Assembly (NCBI GenBank): GCA_002763895.1
Contig: NSLH01000001.1
Coordinates: 124,001 to 188,000, forward strand
From: [Chlorobium] sp. 445
GTDB taxonomy: Bacteria; Bacteroidota; Chlorobiia; Chlorobiales; Thermochlorobacteraceae
Direction of reading: 5' to 3'
Length of the DNA: 64,000 bases
Position 1 is the first letter of the stretch; each line of letters opens with the position of its first letter. Below the pieces are notes generated by a model. The model did no database searches and had not been told where the DNA came from. It saw only the letters and a program-made list of their open reading frames with translations. Made by a program: the position numbers and the translations under genes. Positions 39,102 to 47,467 of this stretch are shown one piece after another.

Positions 39102-39939
39102 ATGACACCCTTAGAACAAGCGATGCAGACTCGCCTTGACGCACTGCTTGCAACACGCTCAAAGCTCTGGATACCGTATCTAATGCCTGAATTTCCTGTG
39201 CCGGGTACGACCGTCCCGACGCTGCTGGCTTTGCAGCAAAGCGGTGCAGACCTCATTGAACTTGGCTTTCCACATAGCGATCCCCTGGCAGATGGACGCA
39301 TGATTCGAGAGGCGGCTCAGCGCGCCATTCAAAATGGAGCAACACTGAAAAAATTTTTCACTTGGTTTGTGCAGCACGTACGGCGCAGTTGCCACTTACC
39401 GTGCCGCTCATCATGATGGGCTACATTAACCCAATTTTGCAGTACGGTCTCACGCATTTTTTTAGATGACGCCAAAGAGGCTGGTGTAGATGGCTTTATC
39501 GTGCCAGATTTGCCACCTGAAGAAGCCGAAGACTTTCGACAAGGCTGCTTAGAGCGCAATCTGGCGCTTGTGTTTCTGATTTCACCCACAACACCAGAAG
39601 CGCGAATCCAAAAAATCGATCACTTGGCAACGCACTTTCTCTATGCGCTCTCGGTAAATGCGACCACAGGCACAAAAAAAACTCCGTGAGCAACAAAGTG
39701 CACAACTTGAGGATTATCTCACACGTGTTCGGCGCAATGCAAAGAAGCCGTTTGTTGTGGGCTTTGGGATTGAGACGGCAGCGCAAGCTGCAAAGATTTT
39801 TAAGATAGCCGATGGTATCGTGGTAGGCTCAGCGCTGCTGCGTTACATTGCAGACGCCACATCACCTGAGGAGACGGCTGAACGTGCTGCAGCATTCTGG
39901 CAAAACTTGCGCCAAGGTGCCTATCAACCTGCTCACTGA
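39102..39939 (+). CDS. trpA: Tryptophan synthase alpha chain, with three frameshifts
   Basis: Starts at ATG 39102, 8 bp after the UbiA gene. Three homopolymer shifts restore the whole ~278-residue protein: A6 at 39348-39353 should be A7; T7 at 39457-39463 should be T6; A8 at 39674-39681 should be A7. The restored chain shows LIELGFPHSDPLADG with the catalytic Glu and Asp, VPLIMMGYINPILQYG, DGFIVPDLPPEEAEDF, LSVNATTGTKKLREQ and VVGFGIETAAQA. The enzyme splits indole-glycerol phosphate to indole. No trpB is in the window. Confidence 0.9.
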
Positions 39940-39970
39940 ACTTTTGCCAAGAAAGTCAATATCGACCTGC

Positions 39971-42046
39971 CTACTGAACTCTCACAGAAAGAATTTTGTC
40001 GCCAATCTCGATTTTATCGATCGTCTCAAACCCGTTCTTGACAAGACCAAAAGCCGTGTAGCGACCATCTAAATGTGGGTGATGCGAATGCATGATGAAA
40101 AACTGTGAGCCTTCCGTGTCCTTGCCAGCAGATGCCATACCAATAATGCCACGCTCAAAACGGCGACGGGTAAATTCAGAGCGGATTGAATACGGCGGAC
40201 CGCCTGAGCCATCGCCCTTCGGATCGCCACCTTGAATAACAAAGTTGGAGACGACACGGTGAAAAGTGAGACCATCAAAAAAGTGCTGCTCAGCGAGTTT
40301 GACAAAATTCTGAACGGTGAAAGGGGCTTCTTGAATAAAAAGCTCAACCGTGATGCGCCCTTTGCTGGTTTCAATTATGGCTATTGGGTTTTTAGAGAAT
40401 CGCTGAAAGAATGTCCAGTCAGGCAAGACATCTGATAGCGTGGAGATAATCGGCAGGTGCTGACCGGTCAGGCGTGCATGAAGTTCGGCAGCTTTTTTAC
40501 GCACAGAAAGTTGGCTATCTGTAAGGTACTGCGCTATGGTCGGAGCTGCATCTTTGCCTTGCAGTTTAGCAAGTGCTTCCAGAAGAGCCATGACAGTTTC
40601 TGCATCGCTGTCGGAAGAAAGTTGTGTTAAGGCAGCGTGCAGTGGCGCGAAAAATCTTGGAGAGGCAAGAAGCGAATCTGAAAAAATTGCAGCTAGCGTT
40701 TGAATGGCAGAGGTGTTCTGCGGTTTTGATTGAGCATGATGTGCCAGCGCAGAAATGAGTGTGGATTCAATTGAGCGACTCAGTGCAGTGTCGGAGTGAA
40801 AATTTTTCCAAATCGTGCCCAAGGCGCCAATAGCAGCCGTAGCACGGAGCGGTTGCGAATCAACAGCATAGGTTTGCAAGGTACTTAAAAAATTGAGACG
40901 CGGACGCTGTTCGATGGTCGCTAAAATACCAATTGCATCCAGTGCCGCAGGTGTCAGCGTTTGTTGCGATAGCATTTCGTCAAGACGCAAAGAGGCTTTT
41001 TCAGGAGCAATCTGTGCCAGTGTGCGCAAGGCTTCAGTGCAGAGATCAGGCGAAGGTGAATCAAGCAAAGACTCAATAGTGGCGATGAGAGTCTCACGCT
41101 GCTCAGCAGCGTCGCGCAGCATGTTGCGTCGTGCCAGCATCTGGAGCGTTTCTTTTTGCAAGTGATAATTTGGCGAGCGCAGCAGTGCAAGTGCAGCATC
41201 ATAAATCTGGCGAGCATCATCTGGGAAAAAACGACTCAAGGCGCGAATCGCATTCGTGGCAACACGCCAATCGCGATCTTGTGTAGCATTAAGGAGTGCC
41301 GTAAGCGCTTCTGGAGTGGGCAAAAACGATGCAGCAACCACAGCATAAGCACGCGTTTCTGGATTCGGGGCACGACAGGCTTCGAAAATGATAGATTGAT
41401 GTGGCGTGAGCAAGTTTGTATCAGCAATGCGTGCTAAGGCATAGATAGAAAAGTTAAACATCGGCGCGCGCTTGGTCTCGTTGTAAAGTTTGGCGACTGC
41501 GGCAGTGAGTTTTGCAGAACGTACTCGGCGAATAGCAGCACGTGCAATGGCTTCAGCAACAGCATCTTTCAAGACTCGATCGTTCAGGTTCAAGTCCACG
41601 AGCTTCTCTATCGCATCAAGGCTGCCAAAATGACCCAGTGCAATGATGAGTTCATAACGCACGGCACGACTGCGCTCACGTGCAATGAAGGCAAGTACAG
41701 AATCGGCGTAATGAGCAGAATTAGAAGAGAGTCGCAAGGTCTGACCAAGTGCAAGCGCAGCATATTCGCGCACGCGAGAGGAGGGCGATGAGAGTTTGCG
41801 CAAGATCACAGGCAAGGCGCTATCGGATTGCACGCTAACGAGTGCATAAAGTGCAAAGGCATCCAGCGCATCAGATTTGTCAAAATACGACAAAAGGGCA
41901 GCAACATTGCGCCGGTCGGCAGCAGCCTTAATGGCGCGCATATCAGAGTTCTGCCAGAAAGGCTGTGCGAAGACAGTAGCAAGCTGTGCAGAAAAAAGAA
42001 GAAAGAAAAAGAGCAAAAAAAAAGAAAAACGAGTGGCACAAATCAT
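39971..42046 (-). CDS. Exported HEAT-repeat protein fused to a C-terminal cyclophilin domain
   Basis: 691 residues from ATG 42046. An earlier ATG at 42076 lies inside a terminator hairpin, so the later one is chosen; it begins a signal peptide (about 1-28). Residues ~35-520 are HEAT-like helical repeats (VREYAALALGQTL, AVRYELIIALGHFG, RVATNAIRALSRFF and others). The last ~150 are cyclophilin: IAIIETSKGRITVELF, FHRVVSNFVIQGGDPKGDG, GSQFFIMH and LDGRYTAFGLV. Catalytic Arg, Phe and Gln are in place. Probably a periplasmic foldase with a binding scaffold. The third cyclophilin in the window. Confidence 0.88.
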   Translation of the reverse strand: MICATRFSFFLLFFFLLFSAQLATVFAQPFWQNSDMRAIKAAADRRNVAALLSYFDKSDALDAFALYALVSVQSDSALPVILRKLSSPSSRVREYAALALGQTLRLSSNSAHYADSVLAFIARERSRAVRYELIIALGHFGSLDAIEKLVDLNLNDRVLKDAVAEAIARAAIRRVRSAKLTAAVAKLYNETKRAPMFNFSIYALARIADTNLLTPHQSIIFEACRAPNPETRAYAVVAASFLPTPEALTALLNATQDRDWRVATNAIRALSRFFPDDARQIYDAALALLRSPNYHLQKETLQMLARRNMLRDAAEQRETLIATIESLLDSPSPDLCTEALRTLAQIAPEKASLRLDEMLSQQTLTPAALDAIGILATIEQRPRLNFLSTLQTYAVDSQPLRATAAIGALGTIWKNFHSDTALSRSIESTLISALAHHAQSKPQNTSAIQTLAAIFSDSLLASPRFFAPLHAALTQLSSDSDAETVMALLEALAKLQGKDAAPTIAQYLTDSQLSVRKKAAELHARLTGQHLPIISTLSDVLPDWTFFQRFSKNPIAIIETSKGRITVELFIQEAPFTVQNFVKLAEQHFFDGLTFHRVVSNFVIQGGDPKGDGSGGPPYSIRSEFTRRRFERGIIGMASAGKDTEGSQFFIMHSHHPHLDGRYTAFGLVKNGFETIDKIEIGDKILSVRVQ

Positions 42047-42054
42047 AGTGGTTA

Positions 42055-42090
42055 GAAAAAAAGAAAGCCCTGACATTTGCGCAGGGCTTT
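42055..42090 (-). terminator. Intrinsic terminator after the TPR gene
   Basis: Minus-strand stem AAAGCCCTG/CAGGGCTTT (42064-42072 with 42082-42090) followed by C and seven Ts (42056-42062). It ends the transcript of the TPR gene at 42104 and separates it from the HEAT-cyclophilin gene. Confidence 0.88.
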
Positions 42091-42103
42091 GGAAGAGAAA
42101 GAA

Positions 42104-43288
42104 TTAACTATCTTCTTTAGCAGAATTGACGCGGTTAAGTGCATCTTTGGATTCGGCATTTTTGCCGAGCAGTGCATAGAGTTTCGCCATCAAGCGCCAG
42201 TACTGCTTGGTATTTTCGCGCTCAGCAGCAGGGCGCAGAATTGCAATAGCTTGTTCATAGTAAGATGTGCCGCCTGTATATTCAGGAGTTTTGGCTTTCT
42301 TCCCTTTTTTTCTTGTCGCTCTAATACTATCCTCGTAAGCTTTGCGAAGTTTATCTACATGCTGAATGCTGTAGACGGCATAGTTGTAAGCCGCATCGGA
42401 GACAGTCGGATCTAACTGCAAAGCACGCTCTGTCTGACGCATTGCCGCTTCATATTTGCCACTGTCGGCAAGCACCTGCGCAAGGTAGCGCAAGAGCGGT
42501 ACAGCAGTTTTCTTCGTGTCGGGAGTAGGATTCTCTAAGACTTTTTCCAGAACTCTCTCAGCATCGTTGATGCGATTGCCTTTGATGTAAGCTACCATCA
42601 GGCGGTTGTAAGTGTCAGGTGTTGCTTTGCCGCGCTGGACCAGGGTTTCCAATACCTCAATAGCTTCAGAAAATTTTTCCTGCTTTTCCAAGGCATAATC
42701 CAGAAGGGTATAAGCATCAACTTCATCGGGGTACTTAGCAAGGTAGCTGCGCAAAACTGGTTCAGCATTAGCATATTGACCCTCAACAATGTAGCCACGT
42801 GCCAGTGGCAGATAAACCTGCATGCTATCGGGAGCAATTTCAATGGCAAGCTGAAACTTAGCAATAGCCGTATCCATGCGCATTTTGCGTGTGTTGGCAT
42901 CTTTATCTTGAACCGATTCATTGAAAGCATTGACACCATCATTGAACACAATTGCCCACATGGTGCGAATCGTGTTCTCTGATTGCAGTTGGAAGATGGC
43001 GGCTTGCTTATCGTTGGATTTCATGGTAAGTACCTTGCGGTAATTTTCAGTAGCACGGCGGTAGTCTTCAGCACGCTTGTCGTTTTGTGCCTTCTCGTAA
43101 TAAACGTTGCCAAGCACATAGAAGGCTTCTATGTTATTCGGATTTTCTTTGCTCAACCGTTCAAGTTCAGCGATAGCGCGGTCATACTCCTTGCGCTGAA
43201 TCATGGATTTCACAGAATTTGGCACTTGTGCCAAAGCTGTACTAACAAAGATCGCTAAAAGAGTAAGAGCGAAAGACAGTGTTCTCAT
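42104..43288 (-). CDS. Exported TPR-repeat protein
   Basis: 394 residues with a signal peptide (about 1-20, ending TALAQ) and TPR units such as EAFYVLGNVYYEKAQND, DSMQVYLPLARGYIVEGQYA, DAYTLLDYALEKQEKFSEA and QYWRLMAKLYALLGKNAES. The Lys-rich piece RKKGKKAKTP near 325 interrupts the repeats. Likely periplasmic scaffold; no catalytic domain seen. It is divergent from pyrB by 121 bp. Confidence 0.82.
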   Translation of the reverse strand: MRTLSFALTLLAIFVSTALAQVPNSVKSMIQRKEYDRAIAELERLSKENPNNIEAFYVLGNVYYEKAQNDKRAEDYRRATENYRKVLTMKSNDKQAAIFQLQSENTIRTMWAIVFNDGVNAFNESVQDKDANTRKMRMDTAIAKFQLAIEIAPDSMQVYLPLARGYIVEGQYANAEPVLRSYLAKYPDEVDAYTLLDYALEKQEKFSEAIEVLETLVQRGKATPDTYNRLMVAYIKGNRINDAERVLEKVLENPTPDTKKTAVPLLRYLAQVLADSGKYEAAMRQTERALQLDPTVSDAAYNYAVYSIQHVDKLRKAYEDSIRATRKKGKKAKTPEYTGGTSYYEQAIAILRPAAERENTKQYWRLMAKLYALLGKNAESKDALNRVNSAKEDS

Positions 43289-43409
43289 GCTTTACAGGTT
43301 TAAGTTTGAAGTTATATGGCGGCTATATGCGCTGCAACACTTAGAGATTGAAACTAATAGGTAATTGAGATTTTTCAAATATCTTTGCTTGAAATTTCGA
43401 TACAGAGCG

Positions 43410-44342
43410 ATGCAACACCTGCTCGGACTATACCGTGCCTCTGAGCGCGATATTGCACTGATTTTGCAAGAAGCAGCGGTGCTCAAGCCAGCACTTCTGA
43501 GTTCCCCGCCGCAATCGTTTTCTTTTCTGAATGGCAAAACCGTGGTCTTAGCATTCTTTGAAAACTCAACGCGCACGCGTACATCGTTTGAGCTCGCTGT
43601 GCGTCGTTTAGGCGGCAGCATACTCAATTTTTCGGCAGCCACGAGTAGCCTGCAAAAAGGCGAAACGCTTCTGGATACCATTGCCAATATTGAGGCAATG
43701 CAAGTCGATGCATTCGTCATTCGTCATGGTGAATCGGGTGCAGCTGAAATCGTTGCCAAGCATACTCGGAAAGTCGTGATTAACGCCGGCGATGGGATGC
43801 ATGAACATCCTACACAAGCCTTGCTTGATATGTTCACACTGCACGAGACGTTTGGACGCTTGTCTGGTCTACACATCCTAATTTTAGGCGACATTCTGCA
43901 TAGCCGCGTTGCACGCTCCAATATCTTCGGATTGCGAAAGATGCGTGCAAGCGTCTCGGTGTGCGCACCGCCAACACTGTTACCTGTTGGCATTGAGCAT
44001 TTCGGCGTAAAAGTCTTTGCTGACATCAGTCAGGCACTAGAGCAATGCGATGCAGCTATCGTGCTGCGCTTGCAACTCGAGCGTGAAGCCGCAGGCTTTA
44101 TTCCAACCTTGCGCGAATACAACACCTTTTTTGCGCTCACCGATGAAGCCCTCTCAAAAGTATCACACAAGATTTTTGTCTTGCACCCCGGACCTGTCAA
44201 TCGCGAAATTGAACTTTCCAGCGTCGTAACCGATCGTGATGACACCTCTGGAAAGTCTGAAAGCCTAATTCTGAGACAAGTAACAAATGGCGTGGCTGTG
44301 AGAATGGCTGTCTTGAAAGTGCTGCTCTATGATAGAGCTTAA
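43410..44342 (+). CDS. pyrB: Aspartate carbamoyltransferase catalytic subunit
   Basis: 310 residues from ATG 43410 (MQHLLGLYRAS is the normal start of the family). Carbamoyl-phosphate site FENSTRTRTSFE, second signature HEHPTQALLDMFTLHE, and aspartate-binding VLRLQLERE and HPGPVNREIE are present. It makes carbamoyl-aspartate, the first committed step of pyrimidine synthesis. No pyrI or pyrC is adjacent. Confidence 0.96.
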   Translation: MQHLLGLYRASERDIALILQEAAVLKPALLSSPPQSFSFLNGKTVVLAFFENSTRTRTSFELAVRRLGGSILNFSAATSSLQKGETLLDTIANIEAMQVDAFVIRHGESGAAEIVAKHTRKVVINAGDGMHEHPTQALLDMFTLHETFGRLSGLHILILGDILHSRVARSNIFGLRKMRASVSVCAPPTLLPVGIEHFGVKVFADISQALEQCDAAIVLRLQLEREAAGFIPTLREYNTFFALTDEALSKVSHKIFVLHPGPVNREIELSSVVTDRDDTSGKSESLILRQVTNGVAVRMAVLKVLLYDRA

Positions 44343-44383
44343 ATATCATCTCAGGCATAGCGCAAACAAGATGTTTGCAAAAC

Positions 44384-47104
44384 TCATTTTGCGTGTCTGC
44401 CGTAGCGCCAGTATTTCAAAAGACCAATCACGATGTAAATCACAAGTCCGGGCACAAGTGAGATACCCCAATCTTCGAGTGTCAGTGGTGCGCTTTGAAA
44501 AGCGGTATTCATAAAAGGCACATAGGTATAAAGCAACTGCAGCAGCAACATACCTGCAACACCAGCCCAGATTAACGGATTGGAAAAGAGCCCGATTTTG
44601 AACATGGAATAGCGCAGAGAGCGGCAATTGAAGAGATAGAGCAGCTCGCCTAACACGAAAACATTAACTGCAATTGTACGTGCCTCAGCGTCAGTACGTC
44701 CTGACTGTAAGGCAAGTTCAAAAAAGAACAGTGCACCAGCACAAAGAAGTACGCCAACGATAATAATTCTCACAACGAGAGAAGTCGTTAAAATCGGTTC
44801 GTTGGCTTCACGGGGTGGACGGTTCATAATGCCCGGCTCTTTTGGCTCAAATGCAAGCATCAAGCCGAGCAAGATGGCGGTTGTCATATTAATCCAAAGC
44901 AATTGCACAGGCAAAATCGGAAGTGTTAAGCCTGCAACAACCGATGCTAGAATCACCAATCCTTCACCGAAGTTTGTGGGCAGCGTCCAAGTAATAAATT
45001 TGACAAGATTATCATAAACATTGCGCCCTTCTTCAACAGCCGCTTCAATCGTGGCGAAATTGTCATCTGTGAGAATCATATCGGCGGTTTCTTTGGCAAC
45101 GTCTGTACCAGTGATGCCCATTGCAATGCCGATATTTGCTTGTCGAAGCGATGGCGCATCATTGACCCCGTCGCCTGTCATAGCCACGACCGCCCCATTT
45201 TGCTGCAATGCCTTGACCAGACGCAGTTTATCTTCTGGTGCAACCCGCGCAAAGACTGAGACACGTTTGACAAGTTCGGGCAGGCGCTCTTCAGCTAAAG
45301 CCGAGAGCGATTTCCCATTAACGACAGCATCATCCGTTGCATCCTTTGGGGCAATACCTAAGCGTTTTGCAATTGCAAGTGCAGTAAGTTCATGGTCTCC
45401 TGTAATCATCTTGACTTGCACACCTGCGCTTTGACAAGTTGCGACAGCGTCAATGGCTTCAGGACGTGGCGGGTCAATCATGGCTTGCAGACCTAAGAAA
45501 ACGAGTCCCTCTGAAATGTCATCGTGTGAAAGTGAAGTCTTTGAACGATCAAAAGTTTTGTAAGCAAAGGCAAGTACACGCAGCCCCTCCGCCGCTATCG
45601 CTTCGGACTGCGAGAGCACTTGCGCTTTATCTAACACAATAATTTCGCCTCGCTCGGAGAGCATGCCAGAGGCACGTTCCAACAGCCGTTCTAGCGAACC
45701 TTTGACATAAGCGATAGACTGTTCTGTGTCCTTGCGCTGGTGCAGCGTAGCCATATATTGATAAGCTGATTCAAAGGGAATGGTGTCGATGCGCGGTAGG
45801 CTTTGAAGCAAGGTTTTGCGTGAAAGACCAGCTTTCTGTGCAGAAACCACCAAAGCGCCTTCTGTCGGGTCTCCTTCTACTTTATGTTGTCCATCGACCG
45901 TAACGATATTTGAGTCGTTGCAGAGCAGTCCGCAGGTCAGGGTCTCTTGCAGGGCAAGGTTAGATGAGATCGAGACAGTGCGTTCGCCTTGCAAAAATTC
46001 ACCTTTGGAATCGTAGCCCACACCTGTAACATTGTAGAGCACGCCCCCTGCATAGACTTTCTGCACGGTCATTTGATTTTGCGTCAGTGTGCCGGTTTTG
46101 TCGGAGCAGATGACCGAAGCACTGCCGAGTGTTTCGACAGCGGGCAGCTTACGGATGATGGCATTGCGTTTTGCCATTCTCGCAACACCAATTGCCAAGG
46201 TAATTGTAACTGCAGCGGGCAAGCCTTCGGGAATAGCGCCAACTGCCAGGGCCACAGCTGCCATAAACATATCAACCCACTTTTCACCGCGCAGCAGACC
46301 AACCACAAAGGTAATTGCCGCTAAGCCCAAAATCACATAGAGCAGCACTTTGCTAAACTTTGCGATAGATTGCGTGAGCGGCGTCTCCAACACATCGGCT
46401 TCGGCAATCATCTGGTTAATTTTGCCGATTTCAGTTGCGCTGCCAATTGCAACAACAATACCAGTGCCAGTGCCATAGGTAACAAGCGTTGAAGAATACG
46501 CCATATTAGTACGGTCAGCAAGCACAGTGTCAGAGTCCAGTGCGGCAACTTGTTTGACGACAGGAACGGATTCGCCTGTCAGTGCCGATTCATCAATTTG
46601 AAGCTCGCGCGTCTGCACCAGACGCAAGTCGGCAGGTACTTTATCACCCGATTGTAACAAGACCACATCGCCAATCGTGAGCTCTGATGATGGTATGCGC
46701 TGCTTTTCACCATTGCGTATCACAGTAGCTTCGCTGGCAACGGCTTTGGCTAATGCTTCAATGGCTTTTAAGGCTTTAGACTCTTGAATAAAGCCAATAA
46801 CCGCATTGACAAACACAACGCCGAAGATGACTGTTGCATCAACCCACTCCTGTAAGAGCATCGTGATAACAGTCGCAACAAGCAAAATCACAACGAGCGG
46901 CTGCGTGAATTGCTGCAAAAAAAGCTCTAAGGGTGTTTTTTGCTTTTTCTTAGGAATGATGTTCAGCCCGTATTTTGCTTGCCGTTGTCGCACTTCTTCC
47001 GAACTCAATCCCTGCGACAGCGACACACTGGCTTGCTCCAATGCTTGTTCAGCATCCAGAGTAAACCAAGCCAAAGATCGCTCAAGGTCTTTTTCTACTA
47101 CCAT
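44384..47104 (-). CDS. P2-type cation-transporting ATPase (Ca2+-ATPase-like)
   Basis: 906 residues with the complete P-type layout: N-terminal cation-ATPase region (WFTLDAEQALEQASVSLSQG), actuator TGES (DESALTGESVPVVKQ), M4 with AIPEGLPAAVTI, phosphorylation CSDKTGTLTQ (Asp about 335), nucleotide site KGSLERLLE, hinge MTGDGVNDAPSLRQA and six C-terminal helices. The PEGLP M4 and M5/M6 residues NFGEG and WINMTTA fit Ca2+ or Mn2+ pumping of the PMR1/SERCA type. It is divergent from metH, and the two share the 363-bp gap. Confidence 0.9.
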   Translation of the reverse strand: MVVEKDLERSLAWFTLDAEQALEQASVSLSQGLSSEEVRQRQAKYGLNIIPKKKQKTPLELFLQQFTQPLVVILLVATVITMLLQEWVDATVIFGVVFVNAVIGFIQESKALKAIEALAKAVASEATVIRNGEKQRIPSSELTIGDVVLLQSGDKVPADLRLVQTRELQIDESALTGESVPVVKQVAALDSDTVLADRTNMAYSSTLVTYGTGTGIVVAIGSATEIGKINQMIAEADVLETPLTQSIAKFSKVLLYVILGLAAITFVVGLLRGEKWVDMFMAAVALAVGAIPEGLPAAVTITLAIGVARMAKRNAIIRKLPAVETLGSASVICSDKTGTLTQNQMTVQKVYAGGVLYNVTGVGYDSKGEFLQGERTVSISSNLALQETLTCGLLCNDSNIVTVDGQHKVEGDPTEGALVVSAQKAGLSRKTLLQSLPRIDTIPFESAYQYMATLHQRKDTEQSIAYVKGSLERLLERASGMLSERGEIIVLDKAQVLSQSEAIAAEGLRVLAFAYKTFDRSKTSLSHDDISEGLVFLGLQAMIDPPRPEAIDAVATCQSAGVQVKMITGDHELTALAIAKRLGIAPKDATDDAVVNGKSLSALAEERLPELVKRVSVFARVAPEDKLRLVKALQQNGAVVAMTGDGVNDAPSLRQANIGIAMGITGTDVAKETADMILTDDNFATIEAAVEEGRNVYDNLVKFITWTLPTNFGEGLVILASVVAGLTLPILPVQLLWINMTTAILLGLMLAFEPKEPGIMNRPPREANEPILTTSLVVRIIIVGVLLCAGALFFFELALQSGRTDAEARTIAVNVFVLGELLYLFNCRSLRYSMFKIGLFSNPLIWAGVAGMLLLQLLYTYVPFMNTAFQSAPLTLEDWGISLVPGLVIYIVIGLLKYWRYGRHAK

Positions 47105-47238
47105 AACTTTTGCAAAGGTTGGCTTGAGAAAGTCGCTACGTACGATGGATGTACACTTATAGCGTTAAGTTATGTAAAACATCTTACGCATTAAAGCAAA
47201 AGATGGTTGTGGGTAAACCCCTGTCCGCATGAAAATAC

Positions 47239-47267
47239 TTTTCACTTTCAAAAATCTGCTGTATATT
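47239..47267 (+). promoter_or_regulatory. Candidate sigma-70-like promoter for metH
   Basis: TTTTCA (47239-47244), a 17-bp spacer and TATATT (47262-47267). Transcription would start about 47274, just ahead of the folded leader at 47297. Fit is fair, not strong. Confidence 0.5.
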
Positions 47268-47296
47268 GCACACGAACTTTAACGCACCATTAGGTA

Positions 47297-47363
47297 TGGA
47301 CACGGCGTTAAAGGCTTTCGGCGGCGAGCGCCCGAAAGTTGCTCCGAAATGGAGTCGTGTCCA
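47297..47363 (+). promoter_or_regulatory. Candidate riboswitch aptamer: three-way junction in the metH leader
   Basis: P1: TGGACACG (47297-47304) with CGTGTCCA (47356-47363), 8 bp. P2: GGCTTTCGG (47313-47321) with CCGAAAGTT (47332-47340), 9 bp including two G-U. P3: GCTCC (47341-47345) with GGAGT (47351-47355), loop GAAAT. P2 and P3 abut with no linker; the only joining segment is GCGTTAAA (47305-47312). The fold lies directly upstream of an intrinsic terminator and metH. I do not recognise the cores of SAM-I, SAM-II, SAH, cobalamin, THF or TPP riboswitches. The described SAM-Chlorobi motif is one possible relative, but I cannot check its consensus. Confidence 0.6.
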
Positions 47364-47382
47364 GCATCACCATCGCACGGCT

Positions 47383-47416
47383 GCCTTTCCAGTTCGGAGA
47401 GGCTTTTCTGTTTTTT
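47383..47416 (+). terminator. Intrinsic terminator in the metH leader, with overlapping antiterminator
   Basis: Stem GCCTTTCC (47383-47390) with GGAGAGGC (47396-47403), 8 bp with one G-U, loop AGTTC, then TTTTCTGTTTTTT. It stands 52 bp before the metH ATG, so termination here would stop expression. TTCGGAG (47393-47399) in this hairpin is fully complementary to CTCCGAA (47342-47348) in P3 of the upstream junction, so the two folds exclude each other. Confidence 0.7.
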
Positions 47417-47467
47417 GCCCTCGCTTGCCGAAACACCGATTTCGCAGTCCAATTTTAACCTAACGAT

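Noticed and set aside
44362-44378. Terminator between pyrB and the cation ATPase
   Set aside because: The GCAAAC/GTTTGC stem is only 6 bp and lacks a good T-tract.
47297-47416. Known riboswitch classes for metH (SAM-I, SAH, cobalamin, THF)
   Set aside because: I compared the conserved core sequences I remember for each and found none; only the layout is similar.
47266-47463. A 65-codon open frame across the metH leader
   Set aside because: Its sequence has no family look, and the same bases form perfect stems and a terminator; the RNA explanation is better.
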